64,000 nucleotides of DNA from Gnetum montanum (lineage: Eukaryota; Streptophyta; Gnetopsida; Gnetales; Gnetaceae): the NCBI GenBank assembly GCA_015680685.1, contig MNCI01012686.1, forward strand, positions 601,119-665,118, written 5' to 3'. The notes below the pieces were generated by a model. The model made no database searches and had not been told where the DNA came from. It was given only the letters and a program-made list of their open reading frames with translations. Both the position numbers and the translations under genes were made by a program. Below, one piece after another: positions 41,661 to 54,420 of this stretch (its first letter is position 1; each line of letters starts with the position of its first letter).

Positions 41661-42916
41661 CTCAGATTTGGAAATTTTTCATCCTTGTCCTCCTCTTCCC
41701 CCTTTTGTTTCTCCTCCTTTCTTCTCAATTCAACTAGCCTCCTCTTGATCCTCCTTCCATGGTGCTATACCTACAAAAAACAACACAATCTAAACATATC
41801 ACTGTTTCTTTTAAAAAAAACATTGGAATATGAAATGCTATGCGATGATTATGTAACAAAAAATAAAATCTTAAGTTGTCCCATAGAAAAATGAAACATT
41901 TTCATTATTATTTAAGTATATGTTATTATATTTTCTTGGCAAGCCCAAAAAATTAATTAATTTAGTTCCTTTGAGATTTGAAACACTTGGAATTTTCTGT
42001 AACAAGTAACCATTCTAGTTCTTTGATGTCTAACCATTGTTTTCATTACTTTGTGATGGCTTGGTAGGAGATCCATTATCAATAACTAGCTACTAATATT
42101 TCTCCATGTTTCTTATGTATTATTTGACAAAAATTTCTACAAATTTGCTTTTTCAAATGGCATTGTTTTTCTTAAATCTAACAACATTTATTAAGCTACC
42201 CTAACAACATTTATTAAGCTACCCTATGATATGGTTAATAATTCATAAACCATTAATAATCAAATATACTAACACTAAAGGTTAGAAAATCAATTTTCAC
42301 ACAGTTGTAAGACACCAAGTTCCAAAACAAAGAGAAAAACTAAACACAAAGACATCATGTAGTAAATTCCTAGTTCATAATAGAGTTCATAATTGATAAG
42401 AAGGGAAAGATAAAAATAAAAATAAAAGATGTAAGTAATTTAGCCATACTAACATTAAGTCAAAAGTTAAAAAAAAAAAAGATTTAGCTCCATGGCACTG
42501 TTTCACCATAATGGAATGTATCCTAAGATTTGATAAAGAACTTAGAAAAATTAGTATTCTACAAAACCTTTGAATTGATTTACTAGTTATTCATAGATCA
42601 ATTGAGGTATCCTTTGTTGCATGAATTTGCACCTTGAAGAATAATAACAAAATTTAACATTTTGTTTCTACCTTCAATGACTTGCGGCAAACCATGAGGT
42701 CCACTGATGTGAAGATTTTCATCTCTTCTCCACAAGTCAAGAAATGCCTATTTCATAACAACATTTTGCATACATCTATAACACCTAGAAAAGCAATATA
42801 GAGGATGGATGGTAAAGCAAAGACCAACTAGTTCTTACAATATGCAAATCTATCTATCTCGAGCTTCATCCACCATGGTTGTACAAGTGGTAGAGCCATA
42901 TCCAATTGTAATCTTG
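41661..42916. other. AT-rich intergenic, no gene seen
   Basis: Poly-A and poly-T runs and short broken frames. A 21-bp direct repeat (CTAACAACATTTATTAAGCTACC) sits at about 42178-42225. Confidence 0.4.
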
Positions 42917-43042
42917 AAACACCACTACTTCAAAATATCTATCTTTCTTGGAAGAATTGAAAGCACTAGTAACATCTTAAAACATCACTACTTCAAAATT
43001 CCTTCAACTCAAAAGGATTGAAAGCACTACTAACATCTCCAT
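42917..43042. repeat. 63-bp tandem pair
   Basis: AAACACCACTACTTCAAAAT at 42917 and AAACATCACTACTTCAAAAT at 42980. Both continue to GATTGAAAGCACTA.TAACATCT. Confidence 0.85.
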
Positions 43043-43192
43043 GGCAAGTCTATTGGTGTTGCTCGATGTTAAAATCCCATGGTAAGTTCATCATCCCTAT
43101 GGTCATTATGCTATGGTTTCTCCACCATACTCAATACTACTTTTGGCCATCATGCTTAGCAAAGGCTTTCCATTGTTGGCACTAGTACCATT

Positions 43193-44070
43193 TGATGAGT
43201 CATATTTTGTAAGGTCGCAATATCGAATATCCAATATTGAGGCCGCAATGTTAGGTATCTGATATCTAGGCACAACATCTGATGTTAGGCATCCGATATC
43301 ACCCCTTCTATGCTAGCCTATAAACACTATACTTGGATGCATGGTTGGGATATAAAGTTTCGATAGCTTTTTCATAAATTTCAAAGTAGTCAAAATTTTG
43401 TTTTCCAGTGCATGCCCGCAATGTGATGTTAAGTGATTGTATGGCATCCTTATTCGAGTGTGACATACTTAGACGCCTTACATGATCAGCAATAAAGATC
43501 AAGATTACTTTCATCATTATAGCATCCACTTAGATTTATTATTACTTTTAATTGTTTAATTGTTTAATGTTTTCCTTAGTTAATATTTTCATTTATTACT
43601 TTTATTATTCCTATCATTAAGTGAAACGAGTACAACTAATCATGAGTGCTTAAGTGTAATTAGATGGTAGCCCAGTAGCATATCATTTGGTATGCCTAAT
43701 GACGTACACTTGGTAATCTCAATGGTAGTTACACAAAGTTCAAGGCATGTACGGATGATTAGGAATGGATACTCATCGCACATAGGCTAGTTTAGACTTT
43801 ACTTTCCATTGTTAATTAGCTTAATTAATTAATCTCTTTATTATCATTAAGAGAAGCTTAGGGCTAAACAACATTAATCATCATATGCCTCACTTTGGAC
43901 CAAACCATACATGACAAAGCTACCACTAGTCCAAGTGAGAAGATAGCGAACTACGATCAAGGCATAACGTTCTAGATGCACAACTAGTCCCATCCATGGA
44001 ATTCAACTAGATCGTGCATGAACACTTATGATTCATATGGTTGGATGTAGGGGTATCTTGCTGCTCATCA
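43193..44070 (+). repeat. D 5' LTR
   Basis: 878 bp; U3 has several GATATC/ATCGAATATCC-like words. TATA box CTATAAACACTA at 43318-43329, AATAAAGATCAAG at about 43491. Ends CTGCTCATCA, followed by the primer site. Confidence 0.9.
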
Positions 44071-44071
44071 T

Positions 44072-44089
44072 TGGCATCATTGCCAAGGA
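44072..44089 (+). other. D primer binding site, tRNA-Asp-like
   Basis: TGGCATCATTGCCAAGGA, one base after the LTR. It matches the tRNA-Asp type site at 13 of 18 positions with transitions only. Confidence 0.65.
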
Positions 44090-44225
44090 TGATGCTAGTT
44101 ATCTAGATTAGTTATGTTATACATGATCGCTATAAATGCATTAACAATATATCTTTCAGAAAATATTAAGTCACACACGTCATTAACCAACAACAATGTC
44201 TCTCTCATAATGAGGAAATAATGCA

Positions 44226-46640
44226 TTGTATAGTGAAAGCATTCATAGAAGAATTAACAAGATATATGATGAAGAAAATTGCAATCACCAACTTCATGCA
44301 AGGGTTTCATATGTTCATAACCACCTTGATGACACTCACAGACTACATTCACCTAAGGTAGACAACCCTAGAGAAGATGATGTAAGTCCTAGACCAAGGG
44401 AGGCCTCAAGGCCTAGGACCTCCTCAAAACCTAGGAAAGATAAATCAAGGGACCATGGAGAACACCATAGAAGCCATGACAATCCTCCCAGTTCTTCATC
44501 TTCCTCTTCCTCTTCAATGTCTAGTTCTGATGAAAATGAATGTAGGTATAGAGACCAAGCTTGTCATTATAATCAAAATAAAAATAAAAATAGGAATTGA
44601 AACCATGGAAAAAATCAAAGACATCAAAATGAACATAGACAAAATCATCACAATCAAACAAATAGAAATAGAAATTTTCATCACAACATGTCTAATGATG
44701 ATGAACCCTTGTTGGTCGCTAAGAGCTTCATGTAGATCACAAAGGTAATTAAGATACCCCATAGGCATCATAGGGAAAGTCACCTACCTAGGTTTGATAT
44801 GAATAATATCCCTAAATTTTTGGGAGGCTATGATTCAGATCCACAACATCATCTACAAGCCTTCCATGATGCCTATGCCTTATACAACATTGAAAGTGGG
44901 TGGCAAAAGCTTAAGCTCTTCCCTAGGACACTAATCAATAAAGCTAAAGTGTGGTATAGATCATTGAAACCAAATTCAATTTGACGATGGTCCACCATGC
45001 TAGAACTCTTCAATAGGAAATACCAAACGTATGTGAGGCTACCCAACATGAGGAGACAAATCCAAGGATGGAGACAAGAACAACTTGAACCCTTGGATAT
45101 GGCCTTAGATAGATATTATTCTCTACTAAATAGATGCCCAAGCCATGGTTTCTTTGAGGAAGAGTAAATTTTCTACATCATAGATTGTCTTCATAATAAA
45201 ACAAGGGAGACCCTTGGTATGTATGCTCAAGGTCAATTATACGAGCTACAGACCCACCAAATTTAAGAGTTAATCAAGTGTGTGGCAAATGAAGAAAGAG
45301 AGCTATGTAAATGGGATAATGTTAAGAAATGTCATTATGACCCAACTCTTCAAAAGAAGAAGGTCCACATTTATGGTAAGGAGAAAGAGGCAACTCTCGA
45401 TAAGGTGATTCTACAACAAACTTTGTTGATACAAAAGTGTATCAATGAACTTGAAGCCAAGTTTGGTAGGATGTTAGAGTGGATAAATGAGAAAGTCACA
45501 ACTTTCATAGAAACTGTAGAGGAGAAGGTAACACAAAATGAATTAAGCAATCACAATAAATGGAGGAAGAAGAACCAAGAAACAACTAGGAACACTTTTC
45601 AAAAAATAGGGAAAATGGTTGAAGAACAAGAGGCTATAAGCTCAACCATGAATGAAGATGATAGATGTGACCTCTGCATATATGACCATCTGAAGAGCTA
45701 TTCTCTAGTCATGTTGCATCTACATGAGTATTATGAATTTGCATTAAATCCCAAGTTTGGTGCCAAGTTTGGACAGAAGCACATGCCTAGGAACTTACCT
45801 TTTCCACATAGATAGTCCTAAAACCAATCATACTATCCTAGGAGGACTTCTTACCAGCCTCAACATTGTTCTCAACCATAGTGACAAAACCCACAGTTGT
45901 GTGGGAGGCCATCACCAAACCAGCCTTACCCTTATTGTCAACCAAATTCATATGGATATTACACTCAACAACATGTTTTTCCAACTAGCTCTACTTCCTC
46001 TAATTCAAATTGCTACTATCACTCTCCTAAGTATCATCAACCCATGACATCTCCTAAAGGATCACCACCTTACACCTCTTACCCTCCATCCTATACTCAA
46101 TATTCTCATACTCCACCCTATCACATGTCATGGCCAACAACACAAGAAGGTTCAACACCACAACATCAACCAAGGAATGCCACTTGTGCTGCAAATGCAC
46201 ATAGACATGATAATGCTAGTAGGTCCCCACCACAATCTCAAAAACATCCTTTCTTTAGGATGGCTCCCATGCATAAGTGCAACACTTGTGAACCTACTAC
46301 ATCATCCAAACCAATATAATGTCGATCTAGTGCAACGTCTTCCCATTCACAACCAATGTCCTTTGATTCTTTCCAAGGTCCAACATCCATCATTGCTCCA
46401 ATACCTACCCAAAGTAATGAATCTAGCGTTGTGGAGAGACAAGTGACTCCATGTATGCCTAATCATGATCAAGGGTGCAATTGTGGGATAGATATCTACA
46501 ATGTTGACACAACTCATACTCTGATCCACCCTACATTTAACAACCAAGTGTGTGAACAAAAACTTGACTATGCAACCACCACTAAACCAAGAGACACCCA
46601 ATGGCTCAAAAATGAAAGGTTAACATTATTTTACACATGA
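44226..46640 (+). pseudogene. D gag, nearly one frame
   Basis: A single frame runs from ATG 44226 to TGA 46638-46640, about 800 codons, broken only by stops (for example 44598, 44982, 45813, 46317). In order: a Ser-rich stretch (PPSSSSSSSSSMSSSDENEC), a basic Asn/His-rich stretch, the capsid region (NNIPKFLGGYDSDPQHHLQA, KVWYRSLKPNSI), a coiled-coil part (EEKVTQNELSNHNKWRKKNQ), the family marker DDRCDLCIYDHLKSYSLVM and a long Pro/Tyr/Gln/His tail. No frameshift is needed, which suggests that gag was under selection until late. It ends near the linker start seen in A and B. Confidence 0.85.
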
Positions 46641-47293
46641 ATGGAGCCTGCCTATCCACTTATTACTTCTTTCCATGGTCAAACAATTACTCATGGTGGA
46701 GACATCCCAGCATAACATTCAGGATTAATAGGTGTTTTTATCTTTTTGTTTTACAATATTTTATCCTTTTCTTATTTCTTGATACAAAATTTTCCAATCC
46801 TTTTCTACTTTTTCAACATTTTGTTTTCATTCACTTTATCAGTAATCTTGCTTGTGAATAAAACAATCATGTAGCCCATTGAGGTGAGGTTTTCTCTATG
46901 TTGTCAAGTCATAAGGGATTGATTGTTTAGATAGTGAGGCCACATCATCCATCCATCCATTCCATTAATTAGAGGTTCATGTTATGATCATATGATATTC
47001 TTTTCCATCACAAAAACTAAGCATAAATTCATAATCATTATGCTTGGACTGAAAAGTGCAGAACCAAGAGGGAATGTGAAGGGTGTGACATCAAGGGGAT
47101 TTGTGAATTCTCTTTTACCACTTCTATATGTTCTATCATGTTGCTAAGGTTGTAATTATATCCTTGTAGATCTAATGAAAAATGGGAGTAAGAGTCAAAT
47201 AAAAGGGCACTGAATAAATTTTCGAGGGTTGCACTGGAAAGACATGTATCCATGCCTAAAGGTTGGTGGATTCTCAAAATACTTTCAAAAAAT

Positions 47294-47338
<45 letters not shown>

Positions 47339-48181
47339 AAGACATGCCATGAATAAACTCCTCTTTTGGACAAAATGCCAATTGATGCTACTCCTTACAA
47401 CTGTGGTAGTCTTATGGTTGTCGAACAAAGTGATGAAATAATGCGATGTCATTAGAATGTGGTATAAACTTGGTTTGAATCTTGGAAAGAATGGATACTA
47501 ATTACTTTAACCATTAATAAAACACAAGGATTCATTATGCTTATAGTAAGTCACCTCATGCCCCTATTTTTGCAATCCCTTATAATATCCATTTCCTCTC
47601 ACTATCTAAATGATCCTAACTTGTGGTTTTGTGTAACATAGAGTTATTTTCTCAAATTGGTGATTTTAACATGTGTGTTTTGTTCAACAGGTATGCATTA
47701 CATTCAACCCCTTTGGTGCCTACAGACATTTTTAGGTGTGGTTATACAAGGGCATTCAAGGCTAAAGCCTACTTTGGGGAGGAACCACTGGTATAACTAT
47801 TGTGACTTGTACTTGTTTGATACAACCACATCATCTTTGACCTTCCAAGTGCCTAACATGATAAAATGAACACCTTCCCTTATCATATAACCAATCCATT
47901 CTACATCGTGGATCTAATATCCATTTTCCTTACATCTTCCAAAACTTTTAATATTTGTGATTTTGTCTTCTAACACTTTCGATGCCTTCATATAAATTTT
48001 CACTTACCCTAGAACTTTGGATTTGACTGAAACCCTTCCATCTATCATAGAGCTTTATTTTCCATGCTGACTACCTTCATAATATGCATATTCAAGCACC
48101 TCAATATTGACTACCCAATATTAGGTTGGACTTAACGTAGGGTACCCAATATTGCTTACATAATATCAAGTCCATAAAAAC
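46641..48181 (+). other. D spacer between gag and ORF2
   Basis: Starts with a changed purine tract (ACTCATGGTGGAGACATCC, 46690) and continues with TTTTTGTTTTACAATATTTT and GGGTGTGACATCAAGGGGAT, in the same order as in A and F. No ORF of the family is seen. It includes the (AG)n run. Confidence 0.65.
47295..47334. repeat. (AG)n microsatellite
   Basis: About 20 uninterrupted AG units inside the D spacer. Confidence 0.95.
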
Positions 48182-48440
48182 TATATATAGGACCCCTGTA
48201 ATGCTCCAAAATCCATTTTCACCATTTGTAGCTAGGGGAATTTTTGAATTTTTCTCTTGCAACTAAGAGCTCTGTGCAATCAACTTCCACTTACAATATT
48301 TTGCTCCATATGGCTCCGATTTTCATGGTTTTTGAACCTATTTGAACCTGGAGTATTTAATTTTGTTAGGGGAGGGTGCTTATGTGGAAAACTTGTGCTG
48401 AATTTTTGAAATTTTCTATCACCCAAAAGGTATTATAAGG
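48182..48440 (+). promoter_or_regulatory. D internal TATA-like box and first exon before ORF2
   Basis: TATATATAGGACCCCTGT at 48182 is aligned with ATATATACATGACCCCCCTGT in E (minus strand, 63680-63660). The following 250 bases align block by block, including GTAG.TAGGGGAA.TTTTT, CTCCGATTTTCAT and GAACCT..TTGA.CCTGGAGT. The part ends at a GTAAGA donor at 48441. Conservation in a separate copy is the main support; transcription is not shown. Confidence 0.5.
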
Positions 48441-48731
48441 GTAAGAATGTTAAAAACCTTAAGTATTTTAATGAACAATCAATTGTATGAATGCTAGATC
48501 CTTTAATTTTCTCACCCAAGGGACCATAACTGTCATGATAAAGCCATAGATAGGGAAAAAGAGGCCAATTGCAAAGGGTCATGAAAGAAGATTAACACTT
48601 TTTGGGCATTTTTCTAACTCTACAATCATATGAGCTAAAAACTTAATAGAACTAAGGTCATGAGTAAGGTATAACCATGTTAATGATAAATACCAACACC
48701 TTAGTAACATCAAACCCTTGATTGATTGTAG
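48441..48731 (+). other. D probable intron before ORF2
   Basis: Donor ATAAGG|GTAAGAATG and acceptor GATTGTAG, 291 bp. E has AAGG|GTAATTAG and GATTGCAG directly before its ATG, 224 bp. Confidence 0.45.
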
Positions 48732-51412
48732 TTAGCCCCAAAAAAGAGGAGGACAAGAAGGACCTTCACAAGGTGTAGCCAAATGTCTGAGAGGTGGTAG
48801 AGGATGACCAAGAGAACAAAGCCCACCAGTCGAACATGAGGAATAGCAAGCCCAATCATTTAGCATTTATCAAGGGGCTCCTGTTGTAGGTCAATCAGTC
48901 CAAGGAGAGGCCACAAACCACAAGGTTCAATGTAAGGAAAACACCTCACGTTGTTCCAAGAATGCCTCAAAGCCATCTAGGAGAAATCCATGTTGACCAT
49001 AGTCATTGTGAAAATGAACTTCAGCCCATTTATGGCATTTTCCCCTAAGGCAATTTAAACTCAACTCTAGATGTCACCATTATGGCACATCCTTTCAAAA
49101 AGTGAAGAATGATACCTGGGTGAGAAGGAAGAGGGCACCACGGTTAACATCGATAGAGTCACTATCTCTTTTTCAGTTAAAGCAATCATAGAGGCTCTAA
49201 ATCTACCAAATGTGGGGGCCAAGTTGGCGCATTTGTCCACAAGGTTTGATCTAGAAACAAGAAAGTTGTGGCTAAAGTAGGCATATAATAAAGATAATAA
49301 AACATACAATGAGTTGACTTTAAATGAGATGACTTATTTTAAGATTAGCACATATCAACTCTTTCCAACTAAAGGGCTCAATAGAATTTTAACCTACGTA
49401 GCCAAGAAAGTGCAATATTAATGGGAAAATATAATGTGAATCTTTCCAAAATTTACTTCATGGAAATTCAAAAGTGGTTGAAGAAAAGAAGATAGGGAAA
49501 CCAACACTTCTATTCCCTTTCCTGATCAAGAAGCTGTGCAAGTGCATTGGGATCCTAGGATACACCAATGACATTCCTAGAAGGGCTCAAAATGCTTTTT
49601 TTGTTGAGTTGCTTAAACCTATATCACCAAGGAAAGACCTTGGTGAAGAACAAGAAACAAAAAAGGAGCCAGAACCAGAAAAGGAAATAAAGCAAGAGCC
49701 TAAGAAATGGTGTGAGCCATAAGTTCTAGCACCACCACCATAAGATTACTAGCCCATAGTGAGCCATTTGCAATGCATTGCTAAAACTCGTAGTTGGGGA
49801 AGTAGGAACAAATCAAACCTCTTTTGAGTTATCAATGATGCTATGTAGCCCACCATTTCTATCAATCCATCAAAGGGGAAGATTTCTTTATGATTAAGAG
49901 GAGAAGCCCAATGGTCATAGCAAATCTGCAGTAACACCGCATCTTTTCAAGTAATGCTCAAAATAGAAGGAGTTATCATTGTGGTCATGCAGCACCAAGA
50001 TGCAGCAGGTGCAGCAAAGGTAATAACAAATCACATCAAATAATCCTTCAATATGCCTATTATAACCTAATGGACTTAACTAGGACCAAAGATGATCAAA
50101 TTCTAGCTAGGAATTCAATGACTCCTACGACCCATGAGGATGTACTTCATAGATTACTGTAAATAGGACAAGTAATAACCGCTCTTTTGACATCCCCATT
50201 GATATCACTATAGTTCAGTTAGATCTCATCACCACCAAAGGAAAGCTGGTCATGGTAGAGACTAGGGCGAAGCATGCAAAAACAAAAGTGCATTGACTAT
50301 AGTAAGAGCTGGCTACCCTAAGAACTAAAATATGGGACCCTACCCAATTTTTTGCACCTGACTAGGTGGACCAATTTTGAATGGAGCAATTAATCCAATT
50401 AATTAAATAGAATAAAGCTATTGAGCAAGAGAAGAAGGTGGTGGTCTAGAATGCCTCAATTACTGAAGCTCAAGCATATGCCCATAAGAAGGCATTGACC
50501 ACTACATAAGAAGAGAATAAGCAGCATGCTACTGATAATGCCAGGTTGATCACTATTGAGAAACAAAAGAATATTTTGAAAAAAAAGTGTCCACCAGTTG
50601 AAAGAAAAATTGGTGAGGGTCAACCAAGACATCAATAGATTGGCCAGAGAAAACCAAACCTTCTCAATGGAGGAGCTACATGCAATACATCAAAAATCTA
50701 TGATCGAAATAAGCTCGTGGAAAAATGAGGCCAAGAAACATGAGAAGCTAAAGGAGCACTTTCGAGACCAAACTGTCATGTACAAATATATCAATAAAAA
50801 GGAAATCTGGATGGTAAAGGCCTTCATCAATTCCATGTCAACATAGAATCCTAACTAGTAGCCAATCTTGGATAGCTATGCCTTGGTCCATCAAGCGAGA
50901 GTAAAGAACAAAGACTTGAAAATTGAAGATTTAAGAGAGTACATGACATTGAATGACCTTTGATATGCTAACCTTGCCATGTTAATAGCAAGTTGCTTTA
51001 GAAATGAACTAGAGCAACAAGTAGTATCCACCTATGCATTATATGAAAAAGAGTTGCCACATAAGAAAAATGCTCTACAAAAACTCCATGTGGAAAACTC
51101 CAGGTGATTAAGGCTGGCTACCATGGACAAAGAGATGTAGCCTCAAACTTAGCTAGGAGATTAAAAGATCATCATGAATTGAAGGAAAAGGCTAGGGCCT
51201 TTGAGGAGGAATGACAATAGTTTATGGCCTAGTACGTGAAAGCAAACAAAATGTTTCCATAGCTATCATGCCCATGGGATGTACCAGTTCCAGCACACAT
51301 TGGTTTAGTAGCTTGGATAGTACATGACCCAAGGATGGAGGGGAAAAATTTTCAGGTGCTTCTAAACCACTACAAATTTCAGAAGCCTAACTACAAGGGG
51401 AAGTAACCAATG
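48732..51412 (+). pseudogene. D ORF2, second protein of the family
   Basis: The start codon found in E (ATGGCTCCGAAA) reads TTAGCCCCAAAA here. Recognisable parts: YLGEKEEGTTVNIDRVTISF and VKAIIEALNLPNVGAKLAHL (49113-49230), MTYFKISTYQLFPTKGLN (49330), then after a frameshift KPTLLFPFLIKKLCKCIGIL (49474-49722) with a Glu/Lys/Pro tail, and a long coiled coil (50598-50846 and on to about 51100). The first part resembles the plant transposon protein domain found in the extra ORFs of some Athila-like elements. No signal peptide, fusion peptide or membrane segment is clear. Function unknown. Confidence 0.6.
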
Positions 51413-51618
51413 GAAGAGCCACTGCTTTTGGGAACTACATGAGCTTTCCCAATTTTGTGTCTTGTAATGTTGTGTCCATATTTTTTTTGTAAAACACCAT
51501 TGCAGCATGAAAGAGTCAATTTGTGTATTTATTTAAGTCAATAAATAATTCCATACTTTACCAATATTTTGTAAAGAATTTGTTCCTCATTTTGTTTAAC
51601 TTGAGTACAAGTTCTATT

Positions 51619-51632
51619 CAGTCATGGAGATA
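51619..51632 (+). other. D polypurine tract
   Basis: AGTCATGGAGATA directly precedes the 3' LTR. E has AGTCATGGGGGTA at the same place. Confidence 0.6.
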
Positions 51633-52510
51633 TGATGAGTCATGTTTTGTAGGGTTGTGATACCAAATATCCAATAACAAGGCCATGATGTTAAGTATCC
51701 AATATCGAGGCACAACCTCTGATGTTAGGCATATAATATTTCCCTTTCTATGCTAGCTTATAAATACCACACTTGGGTGCATAGTTGGCGTATAGATTTT
51801 AGATAGCTTTTTCATAGATTTCATAGTAGTCAAAATTTTTTTTTACAGTGCATGCCCACAATGTGATGTTAAGTGATTGTATGACATCCTTATTCAAGTG
51901 TGATGTACTTGGATGCGTTACATGACTAGCAATAAAGATTGAGATTAATTTCATCATTATAACATCCACTTAGATTTATTATTGCTTTTAATTTTTTAAT
52001 TATTTACTATTTTCCTTAGTTAATGTTTCTATTTATTGCTCTTTATTATTCCTATCATTAAAAAGAATGAGTATGACTAACCATGAGTACTTAAGTGTAA
52101 TTACTTGGTAGCCTAATAGTGTATTATTTGGTACACCTAGTGATGTATGCTTGGTAACCCTAGTAGTAGTTACACAAAGTCCAAGACATATACAGATGAT
52201 TAGGAACAAATACTCATCACGCATAGGCTAGTTTAGACTTTACTTTCCATTGTTCATTAGCTTAATTAATTAATCTCTTTATTATCATTAGAGAAGCTTA
52301 GGACTAGATAACATCAATCATCATATGCCTCACTTTAGACTAAACCATACATGACAAAGCTACCACTAGTCCAAGTGAGAAGGCAATGAATTGTGATCAA
52401 GGCATAACATTCTAAATGCACAACTAGTCCCATCCATGAAATTCAATTGGATTATGCGTGAATGCTTGTGATTGGTATGGTTGGGCATAGGGGTGCCTCG
52501 CTACTCATCA
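51633..52510 (+). repeat. D 3' LTR
   Basis: Aligns end to end with 43193-44070, equal length. TATAAATACC at 51759 is a better TATA box than in the 5' copy. Confidence 0.9.
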
Positions 52511-52639
52511 CCATCATAAAAACTATTGGCAAAACCCTCATTTCATAAACTCCACCTATTGTTGCCACTTTTGTTAATCATGCTTAGGCCATGTAGCATC
52601 ATGCATGTTATCCATTTTCTTAGGACATAAGAAAAACCT

Positions 52640-53005
52640 TCCCCATAATTAATTTAGAGATTTCTCACTATTTCTAATCTCTATCTCAATGTTTCCAACT
52701 ATTTCCCATCTTGGAACTAACATATCAGAACTTTCCATAGTTGAATAAGCTGTCTGTAGCCTTGATAAGATATCTCTCTATCAAACCTTGGATTTAGGCA
52801 AGATGCCTATTCTTCATGCAAGATGTCTTTTCAACATGCAAAACCTCTTCCTAGAGATGTCACCTCTTTGGATAAGATGTTTTCTCTCCTAACTAAGCTG
52901 TCTCCCAAGCATATTGGACATCTATTGTTAACAACCAACTCTCAAGTAAGATGTCTCCAAAAAAATATGGGACATCTCTTGTGCATGCCCAACTCTCAGG
53001 AAAGA
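52640..53005 (-). repeat. G 3' LTR
   Basis: Matches 57850-58193. Rich in AAGATGTCT/GACATCT words in both copies. Exact ends not fixed. Confidence 0.65.
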
Positions 53006-53079
53006 CATCTACAAAGGTCTAAGATGTCTTTTAAGCTACCTAAAACCTTCATTTTGTTACCTATAGGGATGAAAGGGGC

Positions 53080-53300
53080 TTCAAAAGAGGTGTCCCTACA
53101 TCAACTCTTCCATCCTTTAAATAGTGAACTAAGGTGAATAAAGGAGTATATGTAGAAGTGATTTTCTACTCAACAATTTTGGTCTCTTATACCCATATAA
53201 CATTATTACTAGTTTGATCCTCCTAATGGATCAAGTACTCATGCCTCTTCACTCCATGAGGGCTAGAAGCTTTTCTCTTCTTAAGTATGATTACCTTCCT
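53080..53300 (-). pseudogene. G chromodomain remnant
   Basis: Minus strand reads GVKRHEYLIH, stop (Trp expected), EDQTSNNVIWV, stop, ETKIVE. The EYL(I/V).W......TW(V/E)E order is that of a chromodomain at the end of integrase, which in chromoviruses helps choose the insertion site. Two stops. Confidence 0.55.
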
Positions 53301-54420
53301 CTCTTGTGAAGTTTGGGACTTATCAATAGCCATATTTAAATTATCAATACTACCTTATAAGATTTCACCATCTACTAATTTATGGTAATGCACAAGATCT
53401 ACAACATTAAAAATAAAAGGCACACCCATCTCATTTGGTAAGTTAATTTCAAAAAAATTGTCACTAATTTTGGCCTTTATCTTGAAAGGACCCATCCTCT
53501 TAGCTTTTAACTTTGAGAAGTTAATGCCTCTCAACCTCTTCTTCTTCAAGTACACCTACACAAGTTTACCAATAGTAAATTTGGGCTTCTTCAGTATTCT
53601 TCTCAAGATTTTTCTTTACTTGAATATGAAGATCCTTCATCTCTTACATAAAATCAACACTCCATTAAGAATCTTCATCAAATTTCTTAACAATATTCAT
53701 CTTTGGATAAAAATCATAATTAACCTCAAATGGGATCTTTCCAATAGCAACATGAAAAGCATTATTGTAGGAAAATTCAACATGACACAACAAATTCTCT
53801 CACTTATTGGGTTGTCCTTCATACATACCTCAAAATGTTAATCAAAGATTTATTGACTACTTCAATTTGACTATCAAAGTGTGGATGATATGCACTAAAA
53901 AAATTAGCTTTGTCTTCAAAATTTTTCACAAGAACCTTCAAAAATGACTAGTGAAATTAGAGCCCCTATCACTAACAATATTTAAAGGAATTTCATGCAA
54001 TTTCACAACATGTTGAAAAAAATTAGTAATATGAGATGCATCACTCATGTTTTTTGCATAGAATGAAGTATACCATCTTAGAGAATCTATCCACCCCAAC
54101 AAAGATATCATCATTCTCACTTTTGGTCTTTGAAATTCCACTCACAAAGTCCATTGATACACTTTCCCAAGGATCCCAAGTTCATTCACTCTTATGTTTT
54201 CCTTGAATTTCTAACATGTCAAACATTCCTTCATAAATTTTAAAACCTTAAAGGTCATTCTAGGCCAACAATAATTCCTACCTGTAAGCTCTAATGTCTT
54301 ATCTCTACCCATGTGAACTACCATGCCACCACAATGTTTTTCAACCAAAAATTTCCTTCTAAAATTACAATTGAAAACACAAACCTTTCCATTCTTAAAC
54401 AATAATTTATCTTAAATATG
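53301..54420 (-). pseudogene. G integrase
   Basis: Zinc-binding part HCGGMVVHMGRDKTLELTGR then YCWPRMTFKVLKFMKECLTC (54330-54211). Core: a DSLRW...F segment ([20 protein letters not shown]; the Asp of the usual VDRFSKM is present) and [14 protein letters not shown] (second Asp). The C-terminal part reads KRMGPFKIKAKISDNFFEIN and NVVDLVHYH (53555-53355). The core Glu region (53640-53930) is broken. Confidence 0.75.

Larger units (their letters stand above)
43193..52510 (+). mobile_element. D: complete gag-only LTR retrotransposon of the Athila-like family, with second 3' ORF
   Basis: Both LTRs are 878 bp with TGATGAG...CTCATCA ends. The five bases before (CCATT, 43188-43192) and after (CCATC, 52511-52515) match at four positions, a decayed target duplication. 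The inside holds a primer site, a long gag, 1.5 kb of spacer, a TATA-like box, a probable intron and ORF2, then a polypurine tract. No protease, RT, RNase H or integrase is present, so it must have used proteins of a full family member such as B. The LTRs differ at roughly 15 percent of sites by eye, so it is old. Confidence 0.85.

Noticed and set aside
47038-47441. Open frames on both strands over the (AG)n run
   Set aside because: The repeat reads as alternating dipeptides with no stops. Not genes.
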